This document shows, in pieces, positions 1 through 9,600 of a DNA stretch of 64,000 nt (position 1 is its first letter; each line of letters begins with the position of its first letter). The position numbers and the translations under genes were made by a program. This DNA comes from Pisaster brevispinus. Its lineage: Eukaryota; Echinodermata; Asteroidea; Forcipulatida; Asteriidae. The notes under the pieces were generated by a model. That model saw nothing but the letters and a program-made list of their open reading frames with translations, searched no databases and was not told the DNA's origin. The stretch lies in NCBI GenBank assembly GCA_023634235.1, contig JAMKCF010000003.1, forward strand, positions 13,300,742 to 13,364,741. The letters are read 5' to 3'.

Positions 1-545
1 ACCTGCATGGGATAACAGAGGCTACAGAATGAGATATACTCTAAAATACAGAACATATATCATTCAGAATATCAGCAAATAACCTGCATGGGATAACAGA
101 GGCTACAGAATGAGATATCTTAAGAATACTGAGCACATGGCTGTATTATTCATTATACGAGTACCAGCAAATGACTGGCATTGGATTACATGGGATAGAG
201 AATGGGATTTAGAGTAAAGAACACATGGCTGTATCATTTGGAACATCTCAAAAATATTCTGTAGAGGATAGGCTACATAATGAGATATACTGTTGGAATA
301 CAGAACACATGGCTGTACCTTTAAAAATATCAGTACAAAATCTGCACGGGATGGGATCACAGGGGCTAAAGAGCGAGATAAACTCTAGAACACAGAACAA
401 GTGGCTTAATCATTAATGGAATACCTGCAAATACCCTGCTTGTGATCACTGGAGCTATAGAGTAAGATTTTGAGTCATTTACAACACCTGAAAATAACCT
501 GGTTGGGATAACGGAAGCTACAGAATGAGACATATTCCAGATTGT
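1..545. repeat. Degenerate minisatellite, unit about 80-90 bp
   Basis: The first 81 bp unit (starting acctgcatgggataac) is followed at 82 by a second unit with the same start, then by about five more diverged units. Each carries versions of 'ggctacagaatgagatat', 'acagaacacatggctgta' and 'accagcaaat'. The array probably continues left of the window. It most likely lies in a downstream intron of RUSF1. The open frames it produces on both strands are repeat artefacts. Confidence 0.8.
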
Positions 546-827
546 ACAGCTACAAAGCATCACAAACAGAACCTATCGTAAAAGGCCAATACCCTGTACC
601 TACCTCCATCGCTTTGCATCACAGTCTAGACTTGATCTGTGGTGGGGAATAAAGAATACACCGACCTTAAAAGCTGTTCTCTTGATCACTGTTTCATATC
701 TCAGACCAAAAAGTTTATGGCAGCACCTCTTACTTGGGTATGCAGAATTGACCTAAAAAACTTGAGACTATGAGCTATTATGATTTGAGACTTGACCTAA
801 AAGACTAATGATAATCAAAATTTGTGA

Positions 828-1115
828 GGCCAATTATCCTTACTTACAGATGAGAAGCTGATATGTGAAGGAGGTGGCTACATCATGGTCAAGCAGCAGG
901 CATGTAAAGTCACCTATTGATAGTCAGCCCAATGAACCCACTGTCACAGATTATAAGTGTTAGATTTTTCCGGTGGGAGGAAAACAAGGAGGCCTGGAGA
1001 AAAACCCTCCTGGTACAGCAGAGAACCAACGCTCAACTCTGCTCATAGCCTTAGCCGGGAATTGAACCAGGGCCACAGTGGTGAGAGGCAAGCACTTTAC
1101 GCACGAGCAACCCAT
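828..1115 (+). repeat. Dispersed repeat E, copy 1
   Basis: This stretch matches 37919-38165 in order: ggccaatyatcc, a g-rich 'gctacaacgttgtcaagc' block, then 'ggaggaaaaccggagggcctg', 'gaaaaaccctc' and 'gagaaccaacgc'. A shorter related piece lies at 58624-58745. The 3' part (about 1050-1110) resembles the 'gggaattgaaccaggg' tail of a tRNA-derived SINE. The bases on either side (546-827 and 1116-1333) are AT-rich and show nothing recognisable. Confidence 0.6.
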
Positions 1116-1333
1116 GCCACCCTCTTGACCTGCGAGACCGGAGACTTGACTTGAAAAACTTGTGGTCATTTATTGAAGACCCCACAATCTATTCTGCCAG
1201 GTCGAGAGCAGAACAAAGGTAAGAATTTGATGAACAAAACTGTTCACAGAAAGTGGGATTTTTATTTAAAGAGCTTATTCTATCACATCTCAATCTGACC
1301 CTTAAGTGACCCTAAAACTTTGTCTGCATGTGA

Positions 1334-1440
1334 GACTAGGTGGCGGCAGACTTACCAGGTAAATTTCCATTCATAGTTCTGAGCTTGTGCACATTTCCGA
1401 GAACAATGAATCTACCTGATAGGTCTGCTGCCACCTAGTG
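1334..1440. mobile_element. MITE family F, copy F1
   Basis: This is a short inverted-repeat element. The left arm 'actaggtggcggcagacttacc' type sequence and the right arm 'ggtctgctgccacctagt' are complementary and enclose a loop of about 50 bp. Related copies are F2 (3044-3160), F3 (39557-39668) and a split copy F4 (54443-55092). No coding capacity, so it is non-autonomous. Confidence 0.8.
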
Positions 1441-1449
1441 TCCACAAAT

Positions 1450-2095
1450 CGTCGCTCGTACCACAAAGTGACCTAACTCGTACACAGTAAAAAAAAACGT
1501 GTTCGGAGAAAATCACGTTTGAAGTTGCACTACTTTTCAAACTGCTGTTTCGGAGTCTGCTTACTATTTTTATTTTATTTTTTTATGACGAAAATAAAGC
1601 TGAATACTTTATTCATACAGAACTATCAATGTGTTTTCATCCCTAAAACTATTTTAATAAGTAATTAATTCCTAAACAGATAGGTCACTTTGTGAAAATG
1701 AAAATTCGAGTTTTGCCCGCAGAGCGCTGTGTACAAACCAATGCGTAATAGAGACCTATCGAGATAGGTCACTTTGTGAAAATACTACGGTTCCCAGTTA
1801 GGTCACTTTGTGGTACGCAAATTCTCACCCACGCACGAACTGCGCGCGCTGTAGCGCATAGTTTACCATTGGTAAAGTGGCGTATCTAGATAGGTCACTT
1901 TGTGAAAAGACAAAATGGCAAGTCTAGTGATACGTCGTTTTGACTAGTTAGTGTAATTACGAAACTATTACGTATTAGGCACTGAAACTTGCTGAAAATG
2001 TTGACACAAATGAGTATGTCAATAATTAGGAAAAAAAAATGTTTGCAAAAATGTGTGATTTTAGTCAGTTAGGTCAGTTCGTGGTACGAGCGACG
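1450..2095. mobile_element. MITE with 29-bp terminal inverted repeats and AAAT target duplication
   Basis: Terminal inverted repeats at 1450-1478 and 2067-2095 pair with two mismatches (outer sequence cgtcgctcgtaccac). Both ends are flanked by AAAT (1446-1449 and 2096-2099), the likely target duplication. The interior carries repeated copies of 'taggtcactttgtg' at 1681, 1764, 1799 and 1891, and the same motif inverted inside the left repeat, as expected for subterminal transposase-binding sites. No transposase frame is present. The right end lies 19 bp from the RUSF1 exon 4 splice donor. The superfamily is not assigned. Confidence 0.85.
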
Positions 2096-2118
2096 AAATG
2101 TCTCCCATCTTAGCTTAC

Positions 2119-4124
2119 CCTTGATACCATGCGAACACAATACGACCGCACATCCCTGTTCCATCTGAAATATTACAAAACAAACAGCAGTTTATTATCG
2201 CAAAACGATAATTCCGGGGGGAACAACCAAAGAGTGTGTCACTGCACTCGTCAGTTCTTTTAAAACCAAAATCTTTCAAATCTAAATCCATCCTAAATTG
2301 TTTCCAGGGAAGCCTTGGTCTCAGTCCCATCTCATCCTATCAGGTTTTTTCCAGTAGGATGATTAATATATTAATCCGAATTGGAAAAAAAACCAGACAA
2401 AAGCAAAAAGCTATTTGAAATCTTCAATAGAGTTTTAAAGAACAGAAAAATCTTGCTTAGCAGATACCGGTTACCAGCCAAAACACCATTTAATGTATAT
2501 TGTTAGTTACTGGTTCCCTTCCAAATTTTGCACAGTGGAAAAATTTTGCTTAGCACCATTTTCTGCTTAGCAGCTTGTATGAAATTGGGCCCCAGATCCA
2601 GTATCATGGAGCTGCTGAACAGAAAAATTGCTTATAGTGTTTACTTGCTAAGCAAAGAAAGATACCGGGGAACCAGTTCCGATAAGTATAGATCATGTGA
2701 ATTTCAGCAGGAACCATCCATGATAAGCCAGTTTGAGCTGAGACCTTTCAACAGCCATGTGATGGTCGCTGCTGCAGCTGTGGCTGTTACATCACCCACT
2801 CCTACTCCCTTCAGCATGGCTTGGGTTGCTAGGGTTCCTGTGATACTGCTGCAGAATGCCTGAAGGAAAGGATAGATTGATGTCAAAGATCATTCCATCG
2901 TTAAGGATAAAGTATTCCATTAAAGGGACACATTGCCTTTTCTCTCCAAAAAATGTTTGCTCTTTTTTTTTGAATTTTTTTTTACAAAAACCTGATTTAA
3001 GAAAAAAGAAAGAAATTGCAAATGATACGGAGACTTTTGAGGGAGCTAGATGGCATCAGAGTTACCGGGTAATTCTTCATTGTTTACGACGGTCTGAGCT
3101 TACGCATATCTCCCAGACAAAAAATGTACTACCCTGGTAAGTCTGCTGCCACCTAGAGTCACTAGAATCTAGATTATTCTACCCTCCCAAGTTCAATATT
3201 TCAAATAACCACTTTTGATCAGTATGTTTCTTTAAAAAAATGTTTGATGCCAAAGCATTTAGAGCAGATTTCAGCTTGGCCACCCCTTTCCAGTTAGTTC
3301 CCCGCTGTTTTAGTGCCTCTAGTCGACCATCACTGCACCTGAATCGTGTCCCATATTTGGTACGCCAAGTAATCCTCGCTGACGCTCTCCGGGTACCCCT
3401 GCGGCAGAAACACAGTCTGAAAGAGACAAAAACATTCATTGAAACAAACATGAATCTGGTCATGTTGTATCATGGCCGAGCAATAGTCATCGGAATGAGG
3501 GCTCGAATGACACTTTTTGTGTCCTTGTGCTAGACACTTATTACTACCTGTATTATTTGATTCTCACTAAATTAAAATTTCCTATATTTTTTCTTTTTTA
3601 GTTACACAATAGAAAAACCGACGATCTTAGCTGAACAAAATGTCATCCTCATGGACGCACTTGGAAGGGATCGATTGACTGAGGAATTATAATACACTAA
3701 TACTGATAATAATACAGCCATCAACTACGTGCTGTTCAGCACAAACCAAACCTGAAACAACCCAAACTACTTAAGGTTGTGATATTTCTGGAGGAATGCT
3801 TACTACATTTTGTAGCTGACCATTATTTCAATTAATCCGATTCTAGATTGAGGTCTACGATCAGGATCATCCTACCCTGATGTGATAGATACTGATACTG
3901 AAGCTTGTGGTTTATCAATCATTTCTCATTTTATTTTTTATTTTTCAATGTCACAAAATTATCGATAGCAACCGTTTTCCCCTTACCCTGAATGTCTGGG
4001 CAAATGAACTAAAAGCCAGGTTCCTTCCTTCTTTTGACACTTCAATCGTCCCATCTTGATTCCTCCTGTAGCTCACAGGAACACTCTGGGAACTGTAGGA
4101 TTCTCGGCAGACGACAGTCTCCAT
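2119..4124 (-). CDS. RUSF1: RUS family protein RUSF1 (C16orf58-like), 5' four exons, partial
   Basis: Coding exons on the minus strand: 4124-3987 (46 codons, start MET-VVCRESY), 3416-3339 (26 codons), 2859-2745 and 2164-2119. All junctions are GT-AG and in phase (0, 0, 1, then 2). Exon 2 encodes FLPQGYPESVSEDYL and YQIWDTIQ; exon 3 encodes LATQAMLKGVGVG and ATITWLLK; exon 4 encodes DGTGMCGRIVFAWYQG. These match the start of the RUS (DUF647) domain of human RUSF1 in the same order. The following exon (starting near SKLDCNAKQW in the human protein) is not found to the left, so the gene leaves the window through an intron of at least 2.1 kb. Plant relatives (ROOT UV-B SENSITIVE) act in light and auxin signalling; the animal role is unknown. 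Intron 4 holds MITEs, and intron 3 holds a family A copy. RMND1 lies head to head on the right. The first in-frame ATG was chosen; a longer N-terminus from an upstream exon cannot be excluded. Confidence 0.9.
2437..2594. mobile_element. MITE family A, copy A1 (diverged)
   Basis: Contains the family landmarks 'ttgcttagcag', 'ggttaccagccaaa', 'actggt(a/t)cc', 'gcttagcagct' and the right terminus 'atgaaattgggccc'. The left terminus is degraded. A further family fragment follows at about 2597-2690. Both lie in RUSF1 intron 3. Confidence 0.65.
3044..3160. mobile_element. MITE family F, copy F2
   Basis: The left arm 'gctagatggcatcagagttacc' and the right arm 'ggtaagtctgctgccacctaga' are imperfect inverted repeats of the family F terminus, with a loop of about 60 bp. 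The copy lies in RUSF1 intron 2, between the exons at 3339 and 2859. Confidence 0.7.
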
Positions 4125-4325
4125 AATTGTGACAACAAAATGGTTCCCACTAAATCTATCTGCTGCCCTCAAGTGTTGGTTTGTTTTTTTTGGGGGGGGG
4201 GGAACGTGGCAAAAATAAATATTTCCAACAATATTATCTGCTGCCCTCTCAAGATCTTGTTATTGAAGTTGACACTACTGCACACGCGTTATCACAGGAG
4301 CACGCATGGTGCCGGTGTGCGGGTA

Positions 4326-4371
4326 ACCAGACTGAAGTCAGCACTAAATTTAGTACTGACTTCAGTCTGGT
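4326..4371. repeat. 46-bp near-perfect palindrome
   Basis: The sequence accagactgaagtcag...ctgacttcagtctggt folds into a hairpin with a 20-bp arm and almost no loop (centre 'taaattta'). A half copy, 'cactaaatttgtgttgacttcagtctggt', recurs near 5406-5434, so this is a remnant of a mobile palindrome. It lies just upstream of RUSF1. Confidence 0.8.
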
Positions 4372-4474
4372 CCAACACATGTGGGGCAAAAAATGACACG
4401 CTGGTGACCGGTTTGCAATTGGTTTCTCGTTTGACGTTCGATAAGGTGGTTTCCGTTAGACAGAAAAGAGCCTC

Positions 4475-4591
4475 GCCCAATTTCATGGTTCTCCACATAA
4501 TTCTACGTTTATGGAGCTCTGTAAAGTGCACAATTCGATGGGCCATAAAGCACAACATTCCTTGGTAAGCAGAGCCATGAAATTGGGCCCT
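4475..4591. mobile_element. MITE family B, copy B2 (internally deleted)
   Basis: Left end 'gcccaatttcatggttctcc' and right end 'ggtaagcagagccatgaaattgggc' are the two termini of family B, separated by only about 70 bp. Confidence 0.65.
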
Positions 4592-4728
4592 GAATATCTT
4601 AAATTTACAGGGTCAGAACATTTTTGGAAGTCTGGTAAGTGCGCCGTACACCATGGCCGTATCATGGAGCTATAATATACAGCTAGTATATAGTAGTAAT
4701 TCCAGATGCTAGCTCCGTGGCCGTACCC

Positions 4729-5178
4729 AGACTGTGATCTTTTGAAACGCACGCTTTCCCTATTCAGCCTGGTTTATCCAGGCCCTGACATAATAATACT
4801 AAAGCATGTTTATTGATAATTCCAGTACGCCAGTTCAAAAATACACATATAACATGGTCTTTTCGAAACGCAGGCTTTCCCCGTTCAGGCTTTGAAAAAA
4901 CTAAAAGCCTGGTAATTCCAGTCCGCCGTTTCGAAAATACCCACACGAGGGTATTTTCGAAACGCAGGCTTTCCCTATTCAGGCTTTGAAAAAAAAAATT
5001 GTGAAAGCCTGGCAAGTCCAGTCCGCCGTTTCGAAAATACCCACATAAAAGGTATTTTCGAAACGCAGGCTTTCCCTGTTCAGGCTTTGAAAAAAAAATT
5101 GTTAAAGCCTGGCAAGTCCAGTCCGCCGTTTCGAAAATACCTACATAAAAGGTATTTTCGAAACGCAGGCTTTCCCAG
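4729..5178. repeat. Tandem array of about 100-bp hairpin-forming units
   Basis: Units begin with 'gtattttcgaaacgcaggc' at 4951, 5052 and 5152 (spacing 101 and 100 bp). A slightly diverged unit starts near 4857 and an older one near 4735. Each unit ends with 'cgtttcgaaaatac', the inverse of its start, and has an internal 'caggctttga...aaagcctgg' inverted pair, so every unit can form a hairpin and the array a row of them. The array lies between the divergent genes RUSF1 and RMND1. Long open frames on the minus strand here are repeat artefacts. Confidence 0.9.
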
Positions 5179-5883
5179 ACCAATACCAGTCCACCAATTT
5201 AATCGGGACGCCTATGGATTATGATCTGGGATGTAAGGAAGACATCTGTGAAAAAAAATAATAAGATTTCACGATTTTACAATGAAAACATTGCAACTGA
5301 AAACAAGACAATTACACGAGAATACAGGATTCCGTTCGCGCTGTCAATGACGGTCGTTGACAAGGTTTTTTGAAATCTGGTGCTAGCACCAAACTTGGTG
5401 CTGCCACTAAATTTGTGTTGACTTCAGTCTGGTGTGCGTGCGGGTATAAGGGTGTTATGAACAAGTTTGTGAGACAAGTGGGTAATTCACTTTGGTAAAA
5501 CATGTAAGTATGATGTAATTCTGTCAAATAACTTAATAATTGAACATTGAATGATGAAATTGATGATAGCTGGATAGGGTCATAAATTTTATAGTTTAAT
5601 TTAAACTTATAAAACGAACTAAAAAATAAAAAGAAGAGCTGTGCTTAACAAGCTTTTCTAATTTATAAAGCCTCAATCAAGTTTAGAATAACAATGAGAA
5701 TGATTGATTATTTGTTTTAGAAGAATTATCATTTGCCATTTTGCTTTATGAATATCTGGATATGAAACCAAGGATGCCTAAAAACTTCAAAAGTGAAGTG
5801 TCTGTCGCTGAGGAAACTTCCATTGGTAGACAGGGGTGTTTGCATTATGAACCAGAAACACTGAGGTAAAAACCCTACACAAC
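5179..5883. other. Intergenic AT-rich DNA between RUSF1 and RMND1
   Basis: No exon or known element is recognised apart from a half copy of the 4326-4371 palindrome near 5406-5434. The untranslated first exon and promoter of RMND1 may lie here or at 6149-6640, but no core promoter motif is convincing. Confidence 0.4.
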
Positions 5884-6148
5884 GGGGCCCAGTTTCATTG
5901 CTCTGCTTACCATAAGCAAAGAATCGGCGCTTACGGAAGCAGGGAATTCTTTGCTTACTACAAAGCATATTTCACGGGTTAGCAAATAATTTTTTCTTAT
6001 GCGTGTGTGTACTCCCTGTTACTAGGCATTCTTCGCTTTACACAGCTAGCGCAGAAATTCCGTGCTTCCGCGTTAAGCAGAGAATGGTGATCACAAGCCC
6101 AGGATTCAGCGGTAAGCAGCACTCAGCAGAGCCATGAAATTGGGCCCA
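5884..6148. mobile_element. MITE family B, copy B1 (full length)
   Basis: Starts 'ggggcccagtttcattgctctgcttacc' and ends 'gcagagccatgaaattgggccca', a long imperfect inverted repeat. The interior has 'tttcacgggttagc', 'actaggcattcttcgct' and 'cacagctagcgcagaaattc', shared with B4 (13803) and B6 (30247). No coding capacity. Confidence 0.85.
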
Positions 6149-6639
6149 GTACACCTCCATATACTATAGTTCAAGTGTTCTTGGTTCTTTTCGTGCACTA
6201 CCTATCCTCCCACAGAATCTACATGTAATATACAGCTTTACGTCACAACCGAAGAACACACTGGCAATGGTAAAGGGGAATTTTAAATTCACTCTCTGTG
6301 AACAACATATAGCTTGAATACTTGCATTAGACCCCTCAGCACAATGCATCTAGTTCCTTTAAGCAAGATGAAGTCTGTGATTGTGTTTTAATTGTTGGAA
6401 TGGCATGCCCCTATGACAAGATTTATAATGAATAAAACAGAGAAATTCAATCACAGTTGGGCAGAAATGACGGAGTCTGCTATGTATTATATTAGTACTT
6501 TTTTTGTGTATAAAGGATTTAATGTGGCATGTACCTATTGTTAAGACTATCAGTGTTAATCATCGTTGATTGAAAAGTTAGTACAGTTCTGACCATTTCT
6601 TTCTGTTCTTATCCTAACAATCGCAAAACATGTTGTTTT

Positions 6640-6699
6640 CAATTTTCCCGTTTTCTCTTTCACATTGACAGACAGTCAGCCAAGGTGCAAACCAACACA
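6640..6699 (+). promoter_or_regulatory. Probable 3' splice site and 5' UTR of RMND1
   Basis: A pyrimidine-rich tract (ttttcccgttttctctttcac) followed by 'attgacag' precedes the RMND1 start codon by about 28 bp, with a branch-point-like 'tcctaac' at about 6611. This predicts an untranslated first exon farther upstream, spliced at about 6672 (or 6676). I could not place that upstream exon. Confidence 0.55.
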
Positions 6700-9600
6700 A
6701 TGGCTTCAGCAAACCTCCTCGCCAGGTTGACTATTGCAGGTTGTAACCATTCACAGAAACACTCCTCCGGCTTTCTAGCGACGACACAAAGATTTCAAGG
6801 AACGATCCCGTTACAATGGGGTGAGAAAAGATTCAGCTCCAAGACGGTGTTACAAAGACTACTGGGAGGTCGATATCAAGATGTCATGATCAACCGCAAT
6901 AATCCCCAACTCCAGACTACAAGCAGCAGATGTTTTTCAATTCTCTCAAAGTGCACAAGAGTGAAAGCCAGATGCTTACAGTCCAACAATCTTCACAAGG
7001 TGTTAGTTTCGCAGACGGCAAAAACAAAGTATTCTCGGAGCGGTGATGAGGAAGAAATGCCTATCGTCTTTGTAAGCAAGCCTCCTCCACTAATCGGAAG
7101 GAAGACCCAGAGGAAAATGCAAAGCGCGGTGCCTACTGGTGCTCCGGTTGTCGTTCGATCAAGAACTAAGAAACCAACGAGGTTGGGTGTATGGGACAAA
7201 AAGGTAGTTGTAACGGATTTCTGATCTTTCAAGTTTAATTTCAGAAACTTTGCTGGTCTTATTTATTAAAGCACATGTACAACATTGGTAACTGTCAAAA
7301 GACCAGTCCATACTTTGTGTGACTTGACATAAAATAACAAACCTGTGGAAATTTATGCTCAATTGGTCATTGAAGTCACAAATAGTGAAACAAAAACAGT
7401 TTTCACTGTTTTAAAGCATTGAGTTTTGGTCTCGCAAGATCAAAACAAATTATTTTACTAATTTCTAAAAAGAATTAGCATCTCAATCAAAAATATTGCA
7501 AGGGAAGTTTTCCACCAGAACCATCTTTATGTCGTGTAAGTTATGTGCAAATCTTTCATACATTTTAGTTTCAATCTTAGCAATGTTGTGCACAGCCTTT
7601 AAAAAGAAAACAATGCAATTTCTCGTTCAGGTTTGTAGCAAATAACTGTCCTGTTTGAAATCTGAAATGGGGGTCTGGAAGTGGGATTTTAAGGAAGCTA
7701 TTGCCTTTTTTGCCCTCATCTTGGCTTCATTCAAATGTTGCCGCTTTAAATCTGTTTTGCGTTCATGGAAGTGCCCATGTCTGTGTTTAAGACTAGGCCT
7801 AATTTCAGGACTTCAAAAACAGTCAGCTTTTTTTGTGTTTTCTTCATTAAATAAAATGAACCTTTTCAAAGAAAGTATAAAATTTATTGTCTTGATGTCA
7901 GGATTCGTGGCTGTGCACAGCGTTCTCAACAGCAGAGGAGTATCATCTGGAACACCTCAGCCTTGACCTGCAGTCTCAGGGACCCTTCAGGCCTATCATC
8001 ATGCCACAGGGTGGGTCGTAGGTTAAAGGTCATATTGCCAAACAGCTGTTTGTGGCATGTTGTGGCTGAGTGGTCTAAGCACATTGAACACAGTTCTGGG
8101 CCAAATTTCATGGCTCTGCTTACCGCCGATTGCTGCGCTTGTGATCACCATTCTTAGCTTACAGGGCAAAGCCCTGAATTTCTGGGCGAGTTGTGTAAAC
8201 AAAGTATGCCTACATGTAGTAACGTGGAGTATGCATGCGCACAAGGAAAAACTCCCTTCTAACCTGTGAAATATGCTTGACGTAAGCGCGGACTTCCCTA
8301 CTACCTTAAGTGCCGATTTTTTTGCTTACATTGAGCAGAGCCATGAAAATGGGCCCTGGACCTGGTGGGTTTGAATCTGCCCTGTCGTGACACTTGTGTC
8401 TTTGGGCAAGATACTTGGCTATAATTGCTTCTCATTACCCTGGAGATAGTGGGTACCCTTGGGGGTAGAGTTCAGCAACCTGTGCGCCCATTTAGCAGCC
8501 GGTGCTGCATACTCCCAAGGAGTTGAGATGGTTTCAGGAATATCTTGTATTTCTGTATCAAGTTTCATAGTACACACATCCCAGTAGGTGACTCCAGCAA
8601 ACACAAGTCACAGAAAGTCATCCAGTCAAGGCCATGACTAAGAATCATTGAAGGAATTTATAAAGTGCATTCAACTTCGGGGAATCTGCTAATACTTTAG
8701 AGACCATAGCGCCATCAAGCGGCTTGTACCAAAATCCCCATGAGCGCAAACAGCCTCAAGATTTGACCCACCTCCAGACAAACCAAAAAGGCCAAAGTAA
8801 AGGTTGTGTCTTGAACCGAAATTTTGCACTGTTTCCCATGTTAACATCTTAGTCACAGTTTCAAAACACCACATTTTTGTTTTGTAATGTATTATTTATG
8901 CAAACAAAAAAGTTGGTGGCCTGACGTTTCAACCCTAGCAGAGTGTTTCCCGCGAAGGCTAAAATGCCTTCGAGAAAGACTCTGCTACTAGGGTCGAAAC
9001 GTCAGGCCACTTAGTATTTTTTCGACATTTATACCATAGGTCCTCTTGGTTGGTAAGCAGTTTGCAACAGCTAGTTCTATTTTTCCTTTAATATATAATT
9101 TATATCGGGCATTTTTATTGAAAACATTGAGTGAAACAAATCAACAGTATTAGCCATCTCTGGCATCTCTGGGTGTGGGCGTTTTGTGATGACTTTACAC
9201 ATAAATGAATCATCTCTAAATGGTTAAACATGAAGTTATTGTTAGTGTTTTGTTCCTTTCAATCAGATGCCCAAGACGTTCGTTTGATGGAGGTCATACC
9301 TTCAGATGCTGATGAAGATAAAAACGAACCGGCACAGGTTTTCTTCTTCCGCGAGGGATCTGTTGTATTTTGGAACGTTCCTGATTGTATGGTAGGTACA
9401 TGTAAAGTCAATCCTTCTTATAAAAACATATTTTAGAAGAACAATTCGTGTTCCGCAACGCCTCAGCAAAACTGTTTTGTTTTTGTTTTTTTATCAAGGA
9501 ATTTATGTCACTGCTCCCATACACAGGAATTACCCAGGGATGAGATTTCTCAGGATTTTTTCAATTCGTTCCTTCAAATGTAAAGCAGTCACTAAAGGGA

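Noticed and set aside
3608..3692. Plus-strand frame after 'tttttctttttttag'-like tract, 28 codons ending LGRDRLTEEL and a stop
   Set aside because: Looks protein-like, but it lies inside RUSF1 intron 1 on the opposite strand, has no partner exon, no poly(A) signal nearby and no recognised family; an open run of this length is expected by chance.
4764..5183. 139-codon minus-strand open frame
   Set aside because: It runs through the tandem hairpin array and repeats the same peptide with each unit; there is no sign of selection for coding.
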